The position numbers and the translations under genes were made by a program. The notes beneath the pieces are model-generated. The model saw nothing but the letters and a program-made list of their open reading frames with translations, was not told the origin of the DNA and made no database searches. 64,000 nt of DNA from Mermis nigrescens. Its lineage: Eukaryota > Nematoda > Enoplea > Mermithida > Mermithidae. This document shows, piece after piece, positions 58,001-64,000 of this stretch (its first letter is position 1; each line of letters opens with the position of its first letter). The DNA is taken from the NCBI GenBank assembly GCA_036768485.1, contig JAVLUZ010000157.1:13442011-13506010 (forward strand). The letters run 5' to 3'.

Positions 58001-60755
58001 GATCGCAACATTTGAATACAATTTTAGCTCCTGCTAGTCAAGTCTTAAGTCAGGCTCCCATGACTAGTATTTCTAGACAACAGCTGAGGAAATCGTCTGC
58101 CAGAGCTGAATCGTCTGCTCACAATGTGCCTTCTGATTGCCAGGATACGTCATTTGATGTCAAACCGATAACTATAGTGACTAGTGAAATGGTTTGTTTT
58201 TCACGAAAGAAATAATTTAGAAAAGAACGCATTGATAAAAAGAAGGAACTGCTTTTATGGAAAGACGGGTTTTGGAATTTTGTACTATGTACAAGCATGC
58301 TCGTCATAGGAATTTTAAGGGGTTATCGTCAGAAAATTTTTCTACTGTATCATTTTTTACTGGCTAATAGCTGGCCTTCTGAATTTGGAGGAATCAAGCC
58401 CCTATTTTCATGATTTTAATTTAGTGGTCGAAAATTTTGAAGTCAGATATCTCGAGAACCATTATGAGATAGGCAAAAGTAACATTTTTGTGCGTTTCGC
58501 GGCAAGCTCGATACATTGCGTAAACATATTCTAAAAAATAAATAATTTTTGCATCATTTTAATTTCTAGAAAAAGTCTGTCGTCCGAACTAGCTTTATGA
58601 CTATTTTCTCAAGATTTCAAATATAATCTGCCATAAAAAACTTGATTCCTGTACATTAATTTGTCGTCCCTAATTATCAATTTTCAGAAAATGTTTTACT
58701 TTACCCATTCTGGAACAAACTAGCTCGCCGTGACGTCAATCCAGCGGTTTTCGGCCCAGAAAAGCAGGCACGCAGTTGGGTGGACTGTGGCCCGCAATTT
58801 TAGAAATGCGAGTATTTTCTTAACAAGGGTGTCCAAAAAGGAAAAATTACAAATTCTTGAAGTACATTCGAAAGGTCAATACAGGTTTCTAGCGCGATTT
58901 TGAGTTGATTAATCCGAAATTTGCTGGCGCTTTGCGCCGGATGAATTGCTGTCGTATATAATTGTTCTCTTAATAGCCCAACTATGAGTGAGGCATTTTG
59001 AATAAAAATTTTAAAGGTAAATTTTCTGTAGTATTATTCGTTGCTATCTACCGTAATTGAGTAAAAGAACACGAAAATAGGCTTTTGGTGGGAAAAGCTG
59101 AAAATATTTTTGCTTCAGATTTGCGTGAAACAATCCTAAAAACTGTAAACAGCACACTTCTTAGTTTTTTGATAAAAACTTGTAAATTCTGCACAGGTCA
59201 GCAACCTTTTGTCCATGACTATAGTCTGTTTCACTTAACTTCGTTCACAAATTTCAAGAACTATCTGCAACAGTAAGCTGGCAGATTTCGATTATAGTAT
59301 TGATCGGATGTATAATTACCGTAACCTCTCGGCTAACTGTCGATGAAAATTCTTAAAATTTATGCACGAACTTATTTAAAACAAACTATAAGTGTCATTC
59401 AGCCAACAACCGGAAGCTATCCGACACTCATTAAATATCTAAGTGAAGGCTGAATCTTTGAAATCCTGACACTTTGCATATTTAATAACAGCATTAACCA
59501 TTCCGAGCAAAATTGTATATTAGGATCGCATTTTTCTCAACCATTATGACATTTTAAGTTTATCAGACTACACCCTTTTACCACACATGGGTCTGGAAGT
59601 CTGGGTTATCTGGCTGGACTCCCAGAATCTGAAGGACCTCCCTCAAAAATCGATAGATCCCAGAATTGAATTTTCGGTGTTTTTTTGATAATTTGGGCCC
59701 CATTGGACCCACTGAATTTTGTTGCGGCCAATGTATGCCTCTTACTATAGTCTGTTTTCGTTGTCTTCTATATTTGGCTTTTCGTTAACCGATCTTTTTA
59801 GATAAAAATGCGCGTGAAAAAGCACGCGGATTCGCTGGTCGCTAAGCGTCCGCATTCAATGGGAGATTTCGGCCGTCAGCCGCTAATGAGCGGTCGCCTA
59901 AACGCCTCGTCGCTCGTCTCTAATCTACTCAATAAACAACCGCAGCGTTGCAACGATTGCAATAACGTAGTCCTTATAAGCGAAAATGGTGGTTCAGAAG
60001 ATCGGCCGTCGGAATCGCCTTTAAACATTAACAATCACCCTAGGCTAAAAACTTGCATTTCCGTCGATAGCTTACGACTGGCCGCCGCATGCCCCTCGTC
60101 CCCGCTGGCTAATCAAAAGCGTTTCGACCGATCGCCGCTCAACTTAATTGACCGATCGCCGTCCAGCGACAGACGCTTGCGGATAATCGAAACAATCGCC
60201 GAATACGGCGAGACCGAGCATGCCGGGCAACAATCGCAACTCGAGCAGAATGGCAGTCCAAGCAGCGTTTCAATTGGTTCGGATCAATCGGTCCGACATC
60301 AAGCGAGGAGGTCGCTGGACGATGTGAGCTCAGCTAAGCAGTATCAGAAAAGAACCAGCGGAGAACCAGTGCGCGGAAAGCAACGCCAATCGGACGGCAC
60401 GGCCCCCGCGGACGCGACGTCGTACGTCGTTGCTGCGAAAAGGGGCTGGTGCAAGCGTCGCACGCAAAGCCTGCTCGGTCTAGTAGAAGTGACCTCAACG
60501 TCGGACGCTATAATTGACCAACAACGGGTAGCTGAGTCGGTTCGTGGCCAAAATGATGACCCCGTCGGCCAATCGGAAATAAGTAGCTTGCGATTGATGA
60601 GGATGACGTCGGGCCGTGGTCAGTCGTCGCATTTCGCGTCGAATCGTCTGTTGTACGAAACGAGTGGCTTGATGGAGAAGAATTTCGGAGCTTTGAGAGA
60701 ATACGACTGGCTTGAAAAGTCGCCAACGGACAAAATCCACGAAACAGACTTATAG
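33204..60755 (+). CDS. KAZN: Kazrin orthologue: coiled coil plus three SAM domains, 5' end missing
   Basis: The exons join as 33204-34021, 42234-42471, 44597-45007, 46108-46268, 47353-47499, 49352-49919, 51395-51710, 52813-53047, 53675-53943 and then 54322-54517 (stop). All phases match, and from the first complete codon this gives 1118 residues. A longer form uses a donor at 54494 and adds 55434-55617, 57941-58191 and 59802-60755 (1573 residues). The protein has an acidic coiled coil (exons 2-5) typical of kazrin, a Ser/Arg-rich linker, and three tandem SAM domains whose kazrin hallmarks include NVKSG, LNVSKRFHQ and IPSGKH. In vertebrates kazrin links periplakin, p120-type catenins, dynactin and early endosomes, affecting adhesion and endosome transport. 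SAM-domain layout alone could suggest liprin-beta, but the motifs fit kazrin better. Confidence 0.9.
34698..35055 (+). mobile_element. CAGGGGCAGATTTAAG element, 5' part
   Basis: Co-linear with the start of the element at 27476 through 'gccgcc', 'ttggcgag' and 'attt.tttcggtgctgcgcc'. It runs into the minisatellite foldback at 35.06 kb. No right terminus was found. Confidence 0.6.
35060..36165. repeat. Foldback built from a CCCGATTCTCCGACCGT minisatellite
   Basis: A 17-bp unit CCCGATTCTCCGACCGT repeats across 35075-35310 and in inverted form across 35912-36155. Both arms share an internal non-repeat spacer containing CACCTAATGCTAAGAG or its relative, so the arms are true inverted copies and not two independent arrays. 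The six-frame peptides here are repeat artefacts. Confidence 0.85.
36290..36610 (+). repeat. Mixed family A/D repeat fragment
   Basis: Starts CAGACATGCACTTGGGG as in family A, then continues with family D-like 'aaagattggtacaaatgcc'. Confidence 0.5.
37879..38353. other. Unexplained overlapping frames on both strands
   Basis: A 100-residue minus frame (37879-38181) and a 129-residue plus frame (37964-38353) overlap in a less AT-rich patch of the kazrin intron. Neither matches a family I know. The minus frame contains AFSKIFFEE before a GTAATT that could be a donor, so a short exon of a nested gene on the opposite strand is conceivable. Confidence 0.2.
38678..40595. repeat. Large two-layer foldback element
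   Basis: The outer arms are 38678 to about 38990 and about 40250 to 40595. Each has a TCCCGCTAGACCCACCG minisatellite at its tip followed by an AT-rich block ('aagtatatatgtttagtcaa'). The inner arms are arrays of CAATTGCTCGCC (about 39497-39663) and its complement (about 39928-40085). The order and orientation mirror each other about a centre near 39.8 kb. Confidence 0.85.
40612..41250. mobile_element. GC-rich terminal-inverted-repeat element
   Basis: The ends TAAGCCTGATCTATACT and AGTATAGATGAGGCTTTA are imperfect inverted repeats. The interior is GC-rich with many GGCGCGGCGAG-like and CTATACTTC motifs in both orientations, unlike all surrounding DNA. It is non-coding: the 191-residue frame at 40669 is Arg/Ala-rich and a composition effect. 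I could not define a target duplication. Confidence 0.65.
42234..42471 (+). CDS. KAZN: Kazrin exon B, first coiled-coil segment
   Basis: The acceptor TTCGATTTAG ends at 42233. The exon enters in phase 0 as LQDDNGSVDDEDLHVEL, with heptad-like KCQREIRLLRNQLRE behind it. The donor TTG/GTATGA leaves phase 1. Confidence 0.85.
42472..44596 (+). other. Kazrin intron
   Basis: A 2.1-kb AT-rich GT-AG intron. No further exon or repeat was recognised in it. Confidence 0.6.
44597..45007 (+). CDS. KAZN: Kazrin exon C, polar linker into coiled coil
   Basis: The acceptor TGCCTCGCAG completes an Asp codon with the previous exon. The exon is Asn/Ser-rich, then alpha-helical from YEAKYRKMKLL to AKETLL. The donor TTAA/GTACAT leaves phase 1; reading through it would stop within three codons. 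Confidence 0.8.
45856..45972 (+). repeat. Two-copy 58-bp tandem duplication
   Basis: The block AGATTAAAATGCGTCAGACG with its AT-rich tail occurs twice in direct succession with few differences, within a kazrin intron. Confidence 0.85.
46108..46268 (+). CDS. KAZN: Kazrin exon D, core coiled coil
   Basis: Encodes LKDDKKKLKAEKQELL, then MKEVYNTLESKETELRDLI, the most conserved kazrin coiled-coil stretch. The acceptor ATTCCGCCAG is weak, but the phase and the match to the family support it. The donor is CAACAG/GTACCT. Confidence 0.88.
46287..46863 (-). mobile_element. CAGTGGCGGATCTAGG-type element, inverted, in a kazrin intron
   Basis: CAGAGTGGCGGATCTAGG at the left is the family's right terminus. 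The minus strand is co-linear with 27476-27860, sharing 'atgacatttattta' and 'tccggcgcttcgc' blocks. It begins only 18 bp after the donor of the exon ending at 46268. The opposite terminus ends in a G-run and is incomplete. Confidence 0.7.
47353..47499 (+). CDS. KAZN: Kazrin exon E, coiled coil continued
   Basis: The acceptor TTTTTCTGTTCTAG gives a phase-0 entry at LILERERLEKDKKDLEE and heptads to LKAQLKE. The donor is AAAGAG/GTGAAG. Confidence 0.88.
47500..49351 (+). other. Kazrin intron
   Basis: A 1.85-kb GT-AG intron. Near 48150-48240 there is a short stretch related to the C-rich repeats ('ggggtcagttagcatt' and 'gtggggtgtctatccccc'). Confidence 0.55.
49352..49919 (+). CDS. KAZN: Kazrin exon F, Ser/Arg-rich linker
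   Basis: Entry at acceptor ATTTTATACAG in phase 0 (LQGRFALLTTHRIS). The frame is blocked upstream by a stop at 49307, which fixes the acceptor here and not at the CAG near 49282. Basic clusters (LLLRRNRRQS, LINNLRRTKSK) lie ahead of the SAM domains. The donor CACAG/GTGGGA leaves phase 1. Confidence 0.8.
49920..51394 (+). other. Kazrin intron with a tRNA-like segment
   Basis: A 1.5-kb GT-AG intron. Apart from the tRNA-like piece at 50618-50684, nothing was recognised in it. Confidence 0.6.
50618..50684 (+). tRNA. Degenerate tRNA-Thr-like segment
   Basis: The anticodon arm CTTGG/CTGGTAA/CCAGG gives anticodon GGT (Thr). The T arm CGGG-TTCGAGT-CCCG is intact and ends CTAGTCA. The D arm is shortened and the acceptor stem pairs at only about four positions, so this is probably a pseudogene or SINE head. 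It lies in a kazrin intron. Confidence 0.5.
51395..51710 (+). CDS. KAZN: Kazrin exon G, SAM domain 1
   Basis: The acceptor ATTAAAG completes a Gly codon. SAM1 spans about WRQAHVLAWLELELGMG to KKKLRLAIEQYRA, with NVKSGRVLINLT at its centre. The donor TTATG/GTTAGC leaves phase 2; reading on gives an unrelated tail. Confidence 0.92.
52120..52208 (+). repeat. (AAT)n microsatellite
   Basis: Interrupted AAT/ATA trinucleotide repeats in a kazrin intron. Confidence 0.85.
52813..53047 (+). CDS. KAZN: Kazrin exon H, SAM domain 2
   Basis: The acceptor TTTCCATTGCAG completes a Trp codon. The exon encodes SAM2 from about YVCSHFLPSIGLGAYIDIF to LKGVELLRMVDF, with LNVSKRFHQTSIL. The donor GTGAAA/GTAATT is in phase 0. 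Confidence 0.92.
53675..53943 (+). CDS. KAZN: Kazrin exon I, SAM domain 3
   Basis: The acceptor CAATTCCGACAG is in phase 0. SAM3 runs from about VWTNTRMIKWLRQIDLEEY to IPSGKHMIRKHLADEF and is the best-conserved part of the protein. The donor GCAAG/GTAAAA leaves phase 2. Confidence 0.93.
54322..54517 (+). CDS. KAZN: Kazrin terminal exon of the short form
   Basis: The acceptor TTTTTCTGCAG completes an Arg codon. The exon encodes a basic Ser-rich tail with SISLGRGF, close to the LGKIGRGF motif after SAM3 in known kazrins, and stops at 54515-54517. An internal GTAACT at 54494 lies in phase 0 and can serve as a donor for the longer form. Confidence 0.85.
54662..54667 (+). terminator. Polyadenylation signal for the short kazrin form
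   Basis: AATAAA 145 bp after the stop at 54517. Another lies near 54942. Confidence 0.5.
55434..55617 (+). CDS. KAZN: Kazrin long-form exon J
   Basis: The acceptor TTACGTAACAG gives a phase-0 entry at DSIVKALGLSNRNEI. The exon is Ser/Thr/Arg-rich and ends TCAC/GTGCAG in phase 1, which fits the next acceptor exactly. A family A repeat begins a few bases after the donor. Confidence 0.6.
55622..55850 (+). repeat. C-rich dispersed repeat, family A, at a splice donor
   Basis: CAGACATGCACGTGGGG, GGGTCTAGACCCCC and 'agatcggccatgctgtgcat' blocks match 13465-13735. It lies immediately downstream of the donor at 55618. Confidence 0.7.
55851..57940 (+). other. Kazrin long-form intron with diverged repeats
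   Basis: Two or three family D-like copies (about 56270-56480, 56460-56750 and 56750-56960) recur with 'taaaatggcc', 'tttttgtcc' and 'ttctggtcgtttcca' blocks. The minus frame 56944-57402 (152 residues) has no recognised domain and was not called. Confidence 0.45.
57941..58191 (+). CDS. KAZN: Kazrin long-form exon K
   Basis: The acceptor ACCACTTTTCAG completes a His codon (HNQSSATLSSTTSDLG). The exon is Ser- and Gln-rich with no fold apparent. The donor GAAATG/GTTTGT is in phase 0. Confidence 0.6.
58192..59801 (+). other. Kazrin long-form intron
   Basis: A GT-AG intron. It contains a GGCGCTTTGCGCC hairpin motif (58926), the TA-flanked MITE (59222-59391) and a family E copy (59610-59745). Confidence 0.55.
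59222..59391. mobile_element. TA-flanked MITE, TAGTCTGTTTC family
   Basis: The left end TATAGTCTGTTTCACTT and right end AACAAACTATA are imperfect inverted repeats. The interior 'taccgtaacctctcggc' matches 23107-23269 in inverted orientation. Confidence 0.65.
59802..60755 (+). CDS. KAZN: Kazrin long-form terminal exon L
   Basis: A 954-bp open frame entered in phase 0 after the acceptor CGATCTTTTTAG and stopped at 60753-60755. It is markedly more GC-rich than introns, as in coding DNA. It is Ser/Arg-rich and probably disordered; short basic stretches such as KRPHSMGDFGRQ and RRSLDDVSS could be phosphorylation or 14-3-3 sites. No domain is recognised. It could instead belong to a separate downstream gene, but no start exon for one is visible and the phases link it to kazrin. 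Confidence 0.65.
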   Translation: MKMRVKKHADSLVAKRPHSMGDFGRQPLMSGRLNASSLVSNLLNKQPQRCNDCNNVVLISENGGSEDRPSESPLNINNHPRLKTCISVDSLRLAAACPSSPLANQKRFDRSPLNLIDRSPSSDRRLRIIETIAEYGETEHAGQQSQLEQNGSPSSVSIGSDQSVRHQARRSLDDVSSAKQYQKRTSGEPVRGKQRQSDGTAPADATSYVVAAKRGWCKRRTQSLLGLVEVTSTSDAIIDQQRVAESVRGQNDDPVGQSEISSLRLMRMTSGRGQSSHFASNRLLYETSGLMEKNFGALREYDWLEKSPTDKIHETDL

Positions 60756-62333
60756 GTGTGTATTATATATGCATTGCATTGAGCGTTCATTGCCGAGAAC
60801 AGTCGCAGCGCAGCGCGGGGTGGTTAGACGTCTTTTCGTTTACGCATTTATTCGCATTAATTTATTTATTTTTATTTCCAAACAAATGTAACTCCTAAGC
60901 TGGATCTTTTCTAGAAGACTCCCCCAACCGTTTTTCCGTGATAGACACGTAAAAATACGAATTATAGCGTGAACAGTTTGAACTTACATTCAAAGTTTGA
61001 AATAAGACGTTGTTAATGATCGTAAGAACCTTTTCTATAAGATCTCCCAAACAATTCATTCGGAGCAAAGTTAAAAAAAACGGTGGGTACTTTTTGTCAG
61101 TGGGGGTATGCTGTTCCAAAGGGTAGTTTGAAGCTCATCTACATATCGTTTAGCGCAGAAAGTGCAGATTTTTGTTTATTATGCCTAATTTATCTCCCAC
61201 AAAACTCAGTTTTTCTTCGAGAGTTTAAAAGAAAACCAAAAAGAGACATGGAAAGATTTTCTGGAGAAAAAGTTGACGAAAATTGAATTTTTCTACAAAT
61301 CATTGAAATCAATTAGAATTGTTTTTGTAACCGTTAGACCAGCTTGTCAGGCCATTTCAGCTCGACCCCAGCCGATCATGCTGTGCATTCATAATCGCTG
61401 TATGTATGTATATCCCTAATTCTTTCCACTTTTATATCCGGAAGTGACTGTCTACACATAAAACTTGTACGTTATATGTGGTTTTTTACGTTGCATTTAT
61501 CGTTGCAATTCAAATTTATGCATGATAAAGTGTGTTGCTACGTACTTTGTTTTCTAATATCACCTGTTGAATTTATTGCAATGTTTCGTTTGAACATTTA
61601 TTTACACGAACGAATTTTGATGATGTACAGGAGTAAATCGCTGAGCAGATAATTGCAAGCTACATTGTTTCATTTTTGTTTAAATTAACTTTACTACGTA
61701 TTATAGAAATAAATGATTTGATTCAAAGAACAAAGTTTTATTTTATTTTTGTAAAAACTTTCACAGTACATTCAAAAATTAAGTGACTGACATGTACACA
61801 TGTATGGCATTTCAATTCAGTGAATGGGATTTTTCTGCTGACAGAGGATATTCACCATGCTTTATTTCAAATAGAAAATGTTAAATAAAATCTTTAAAAT
61901 GTGGACAGCATGATTTTCTATATCGTGCATTCAGTATAGTCTCTAAAATTTTGTATCCCCGAGATGAACGATCATGTGGAGTGACGCGCATTCGGCCACC
62001 ATTTTTAGAGAAAATTCTCTTCGCTTCATGTCATCCTTTAAGTAGCATTGTATTTCACCAGTTTAAGGTGTGGAAGACTTTAATTAAAGATAAGTATCCT
62101 TCGGCCATTTCAGTTGCGGATCCAGAATTTTATGACGGGGAGGAACCCCAAATTTTATTAAATTTGTCAAAAAAGAGCCCAAAAAATCCCTCTATTATGC
62201 TTATAGTAGCGTTTTATTGTCGTCTTTTGAGAGGCGGAATCATTTCTAATGCAAAAACTTAAAAATTTCTCTTAAGCTTTCGATTAAAAACTTGCAAAAT
62301 CAGAACAAGACGCCGAGAAAAAACGCGCCAAAA
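60756..62333. other. 3' flank of kazrin with old repeats
   Basis: A possible AATAAA lies near 61708. A family A remnant spans about 61080-61390 ('ccgatcatgctgtgcattc'). A CAGTTGCGGATCCAG terminus at about 62110 resembles the CAGTGGCGGATC elements. No gene was seen. Confidence 0.45.
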
Positions 62334-63690
62334 TATGTAGCACGTTAGCGCCTACCTGTAATACACTTGGGTACCCCCAAGATATGTTCACTCCCTCTCT
62401 ACAGTAACACTGAGACACTTCTGTATTGTGCGGTTTTTCGAAAGATGGATAATCAAAAACTTCGATGTACCGCGTTTAAAAAACTATATTGAATCGCTTC
62501 TGGAGGTGTAAAGTTCGAAATCACGGGTGTAACATTGGGCGAAAAAACTGTTTCATCCCTTTTTCTGATTGGTTAATATCTGAAATATGATGCAGAACAG
62601 AAGTTTTTCACACACAAATGCACTACGATTTGAAGGCTACAAACTGGTCCAAACTGAATTTCTTTACACTCAATGGGGAGTTAAGTTAAGATTTTTAATG
62701 TTTGCAATGTAATGGAAGGTGGAAAACTACGTTTTTGTCCTTTTTTGTTCGGCAATTTCTCCGTTTAGATGTTGCAATAAGTCGAATACAATAAAAATAA
62801 AGTAATTTCCCTGGTGTACACGGCACAGCAAATTGTGTTTATTTGCATCAATATTGAGGTTTTTCGGGAGTTGTAAAGTTGAAAATTGGAGGTGGTAAAC
62901 GTATTTCTATCTTGTTTTTTCTGCCAACTTCTCCGGTTATGAGTGGACATGATCATAAGTCTAAAAATACACCAGGGATCAAACGTCGTACGTCAGTTAG
63001 GCGCATTTATTTAAACTCAACAGTAGTGTAAATTAATTTACATCTAAACTTTATTTGTCTTCAGACAATTACGGAGAGGTGATTTTTTCTAAAATATCGA
63101 TCTTAATATCAGAGTCACGAATCCAACTAAAATATTCTTTACACTCTATAGTTGTGTAAAGGTTAGACTGAAAACAATTTGAGTTCTAGAGCGTTGCGGA
63201 AGCTCAGTTTTTCAAAATGTTCTATGCAACGTCAGGTTGATGAATCTGACTGTTAGCTTTCTCTACCTCCAGTAGTTGACTGAAGCTGACAATTCATTTA
63301 TTGATGATGTGTAAAATTTACACTACAAATTCATTTTACTTCCAGAAGAATTTTTTTCAAAGTATGATCCGTAGGGTCAGGATTGAGTATCTGACTAAAA
63401 CTCAGCAGTTGTGTAAGTTTACACTTAAAATTAAGTTTAGTTATAGAGCGTCGCAAAAGCTGAATTTTTTCGAAATGTTCCGTATAAGGTCAGAATTACG
63501 AATCTGAGTGTAAGTGTTCTTTACACCAGTAGTTGCGTAAAGTTCACGCTGAAAACATTTCATCTGTTCAAATTGGTGTTGTTTAAAAAAGATAAATCTG
63601 ATGTCCAGAACAATATTGTTTTCCGCGCTGTCATTGTTATGGCATGTTACCATTTGTGTTTACTCAAATCTTGCTAATTAGGAATAGGGT
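62334..63690 (-). repeat. TTTACAC-rich array, inverted (composite repeat, copy 3)
   Basis: It begins with the hairpin-like GTAGCACGTTAGCGCCTACC and GGGTACCCCC that end copy 1. It then matches copy 1 in reverse complement: for example 'tttacactcaatggggagtt' near 62665 against about 10217, and 'actacgatttgaaggctaca' against about 10262. GTGTAAA motifs are frequent throughout. Confidence 0.75.
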
Positions 63691-63792
63691 ACTAGCAAAG
63701 AAAAATGCTCCGATGAAACAAAAAGAACGAATATACTTGGAATTACGCATTTTTAAGGACATAACTGGAGGGAACTAGGGAATAGTTACCAT
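63691..63792 (-). repeat. Foldback arm of composite repeat, copy 3, truncated
   Basis: TACTAGCAAAGAAAAATGCTC and the next ~90 bp match the arms at 7264-7434 and 26495-26600. The arm breaks off where a family C repeat starts. Confidence 0.75.
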
Positions 63793-63794
63793 AG

Positions 63795-64000
63795 GTGGGC
63801 GGCACCAAAGTTCTGGGGGTGCAAGATTTTTTCAATGGTCAAAAAATGGCCTTAAAAGTGGTGGTATGACGAAAAAAATAATTTTTCAACGTTCCTCATC
63901 GAGCACTATCCATTGGCATCGAAAAATTGCGGAAAAAACGTGAAAAAAATTTCAAAAATTGAAATCTGGGGGTTCATACCCACAATGCCCCCACGCCCAG
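63795..64000 (-). repeat. C-rich dispersed repeat, family C, inverted, cut by the window end
   Basis: CCATAGGTGGGCGGCACCAA, then 'ttctgggggtgcaagattt' and 'gagcactatccattggcatc', the reverse complement of 20301-20518. Confidence 0.75.

Overview
The window is nuclear DNA from a multicellular animal, most likely an invertebrate. It is AT-rich and gene-poor, with spliced genes, GT-AG introns up to about 8 kb and many nested, mostly non-autonomous transposable elements. I cannot place the organism more precisely. No bacterial gene layout is present apart from one short, odd GC-rich block near 28.5-28.9 kb.

Two protein-coding genes are well supported, both on the plus strand. The first (14979-19658, three exons) encodes a 599-residue divergent rhodopsin-class (class A) G-protein-coupled receptor with a long cytoplasmic tail. 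The second (33204-60755, at least ten exons; the 5' end was not found) encodes a kazrin orthologue: a coiled-coil region followed by three SAM domains. All exon junction phases agree, and the total length is a multiple of three for both possible 3' ends. The short form stops at 54517. A longer form skips that stop through an internal donor and adds three exons ending at 60755.

The rest is repeat. At 2.0-6.2 kb lies an inverted array of ~180-bp satellite units, interrupted by a 2.2-kb hAT-type element that itself carries a TA-type MITE and a small hAT-type MITE. At 7.3-11.1 kb, 26.5-30.8 kb and (inverted) 62.3-63.8 kb are three copies of a composite repeat: a foldback module with arms of about 170 bp joined to a long tract full of TTTACAC/GTGTAAA motifs. 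The second copy is split by a hAT-type element with an exact 8-bp target duplication, terminal (GGAACC)n arrays and a bacterial-looking GC-rich insert. Kazrin intron 1 (34-42 kb) holds two more foldback arrays made of minisatellites (35.0-36.2 kb and 38.7-40.6 kb) and a GC-rich terminal-inverted-repeat element (40.6-41.25 kb). Short C-rich families with CCCCCAGAAT-like ends are scattered throughout, including inside introns of both genes.
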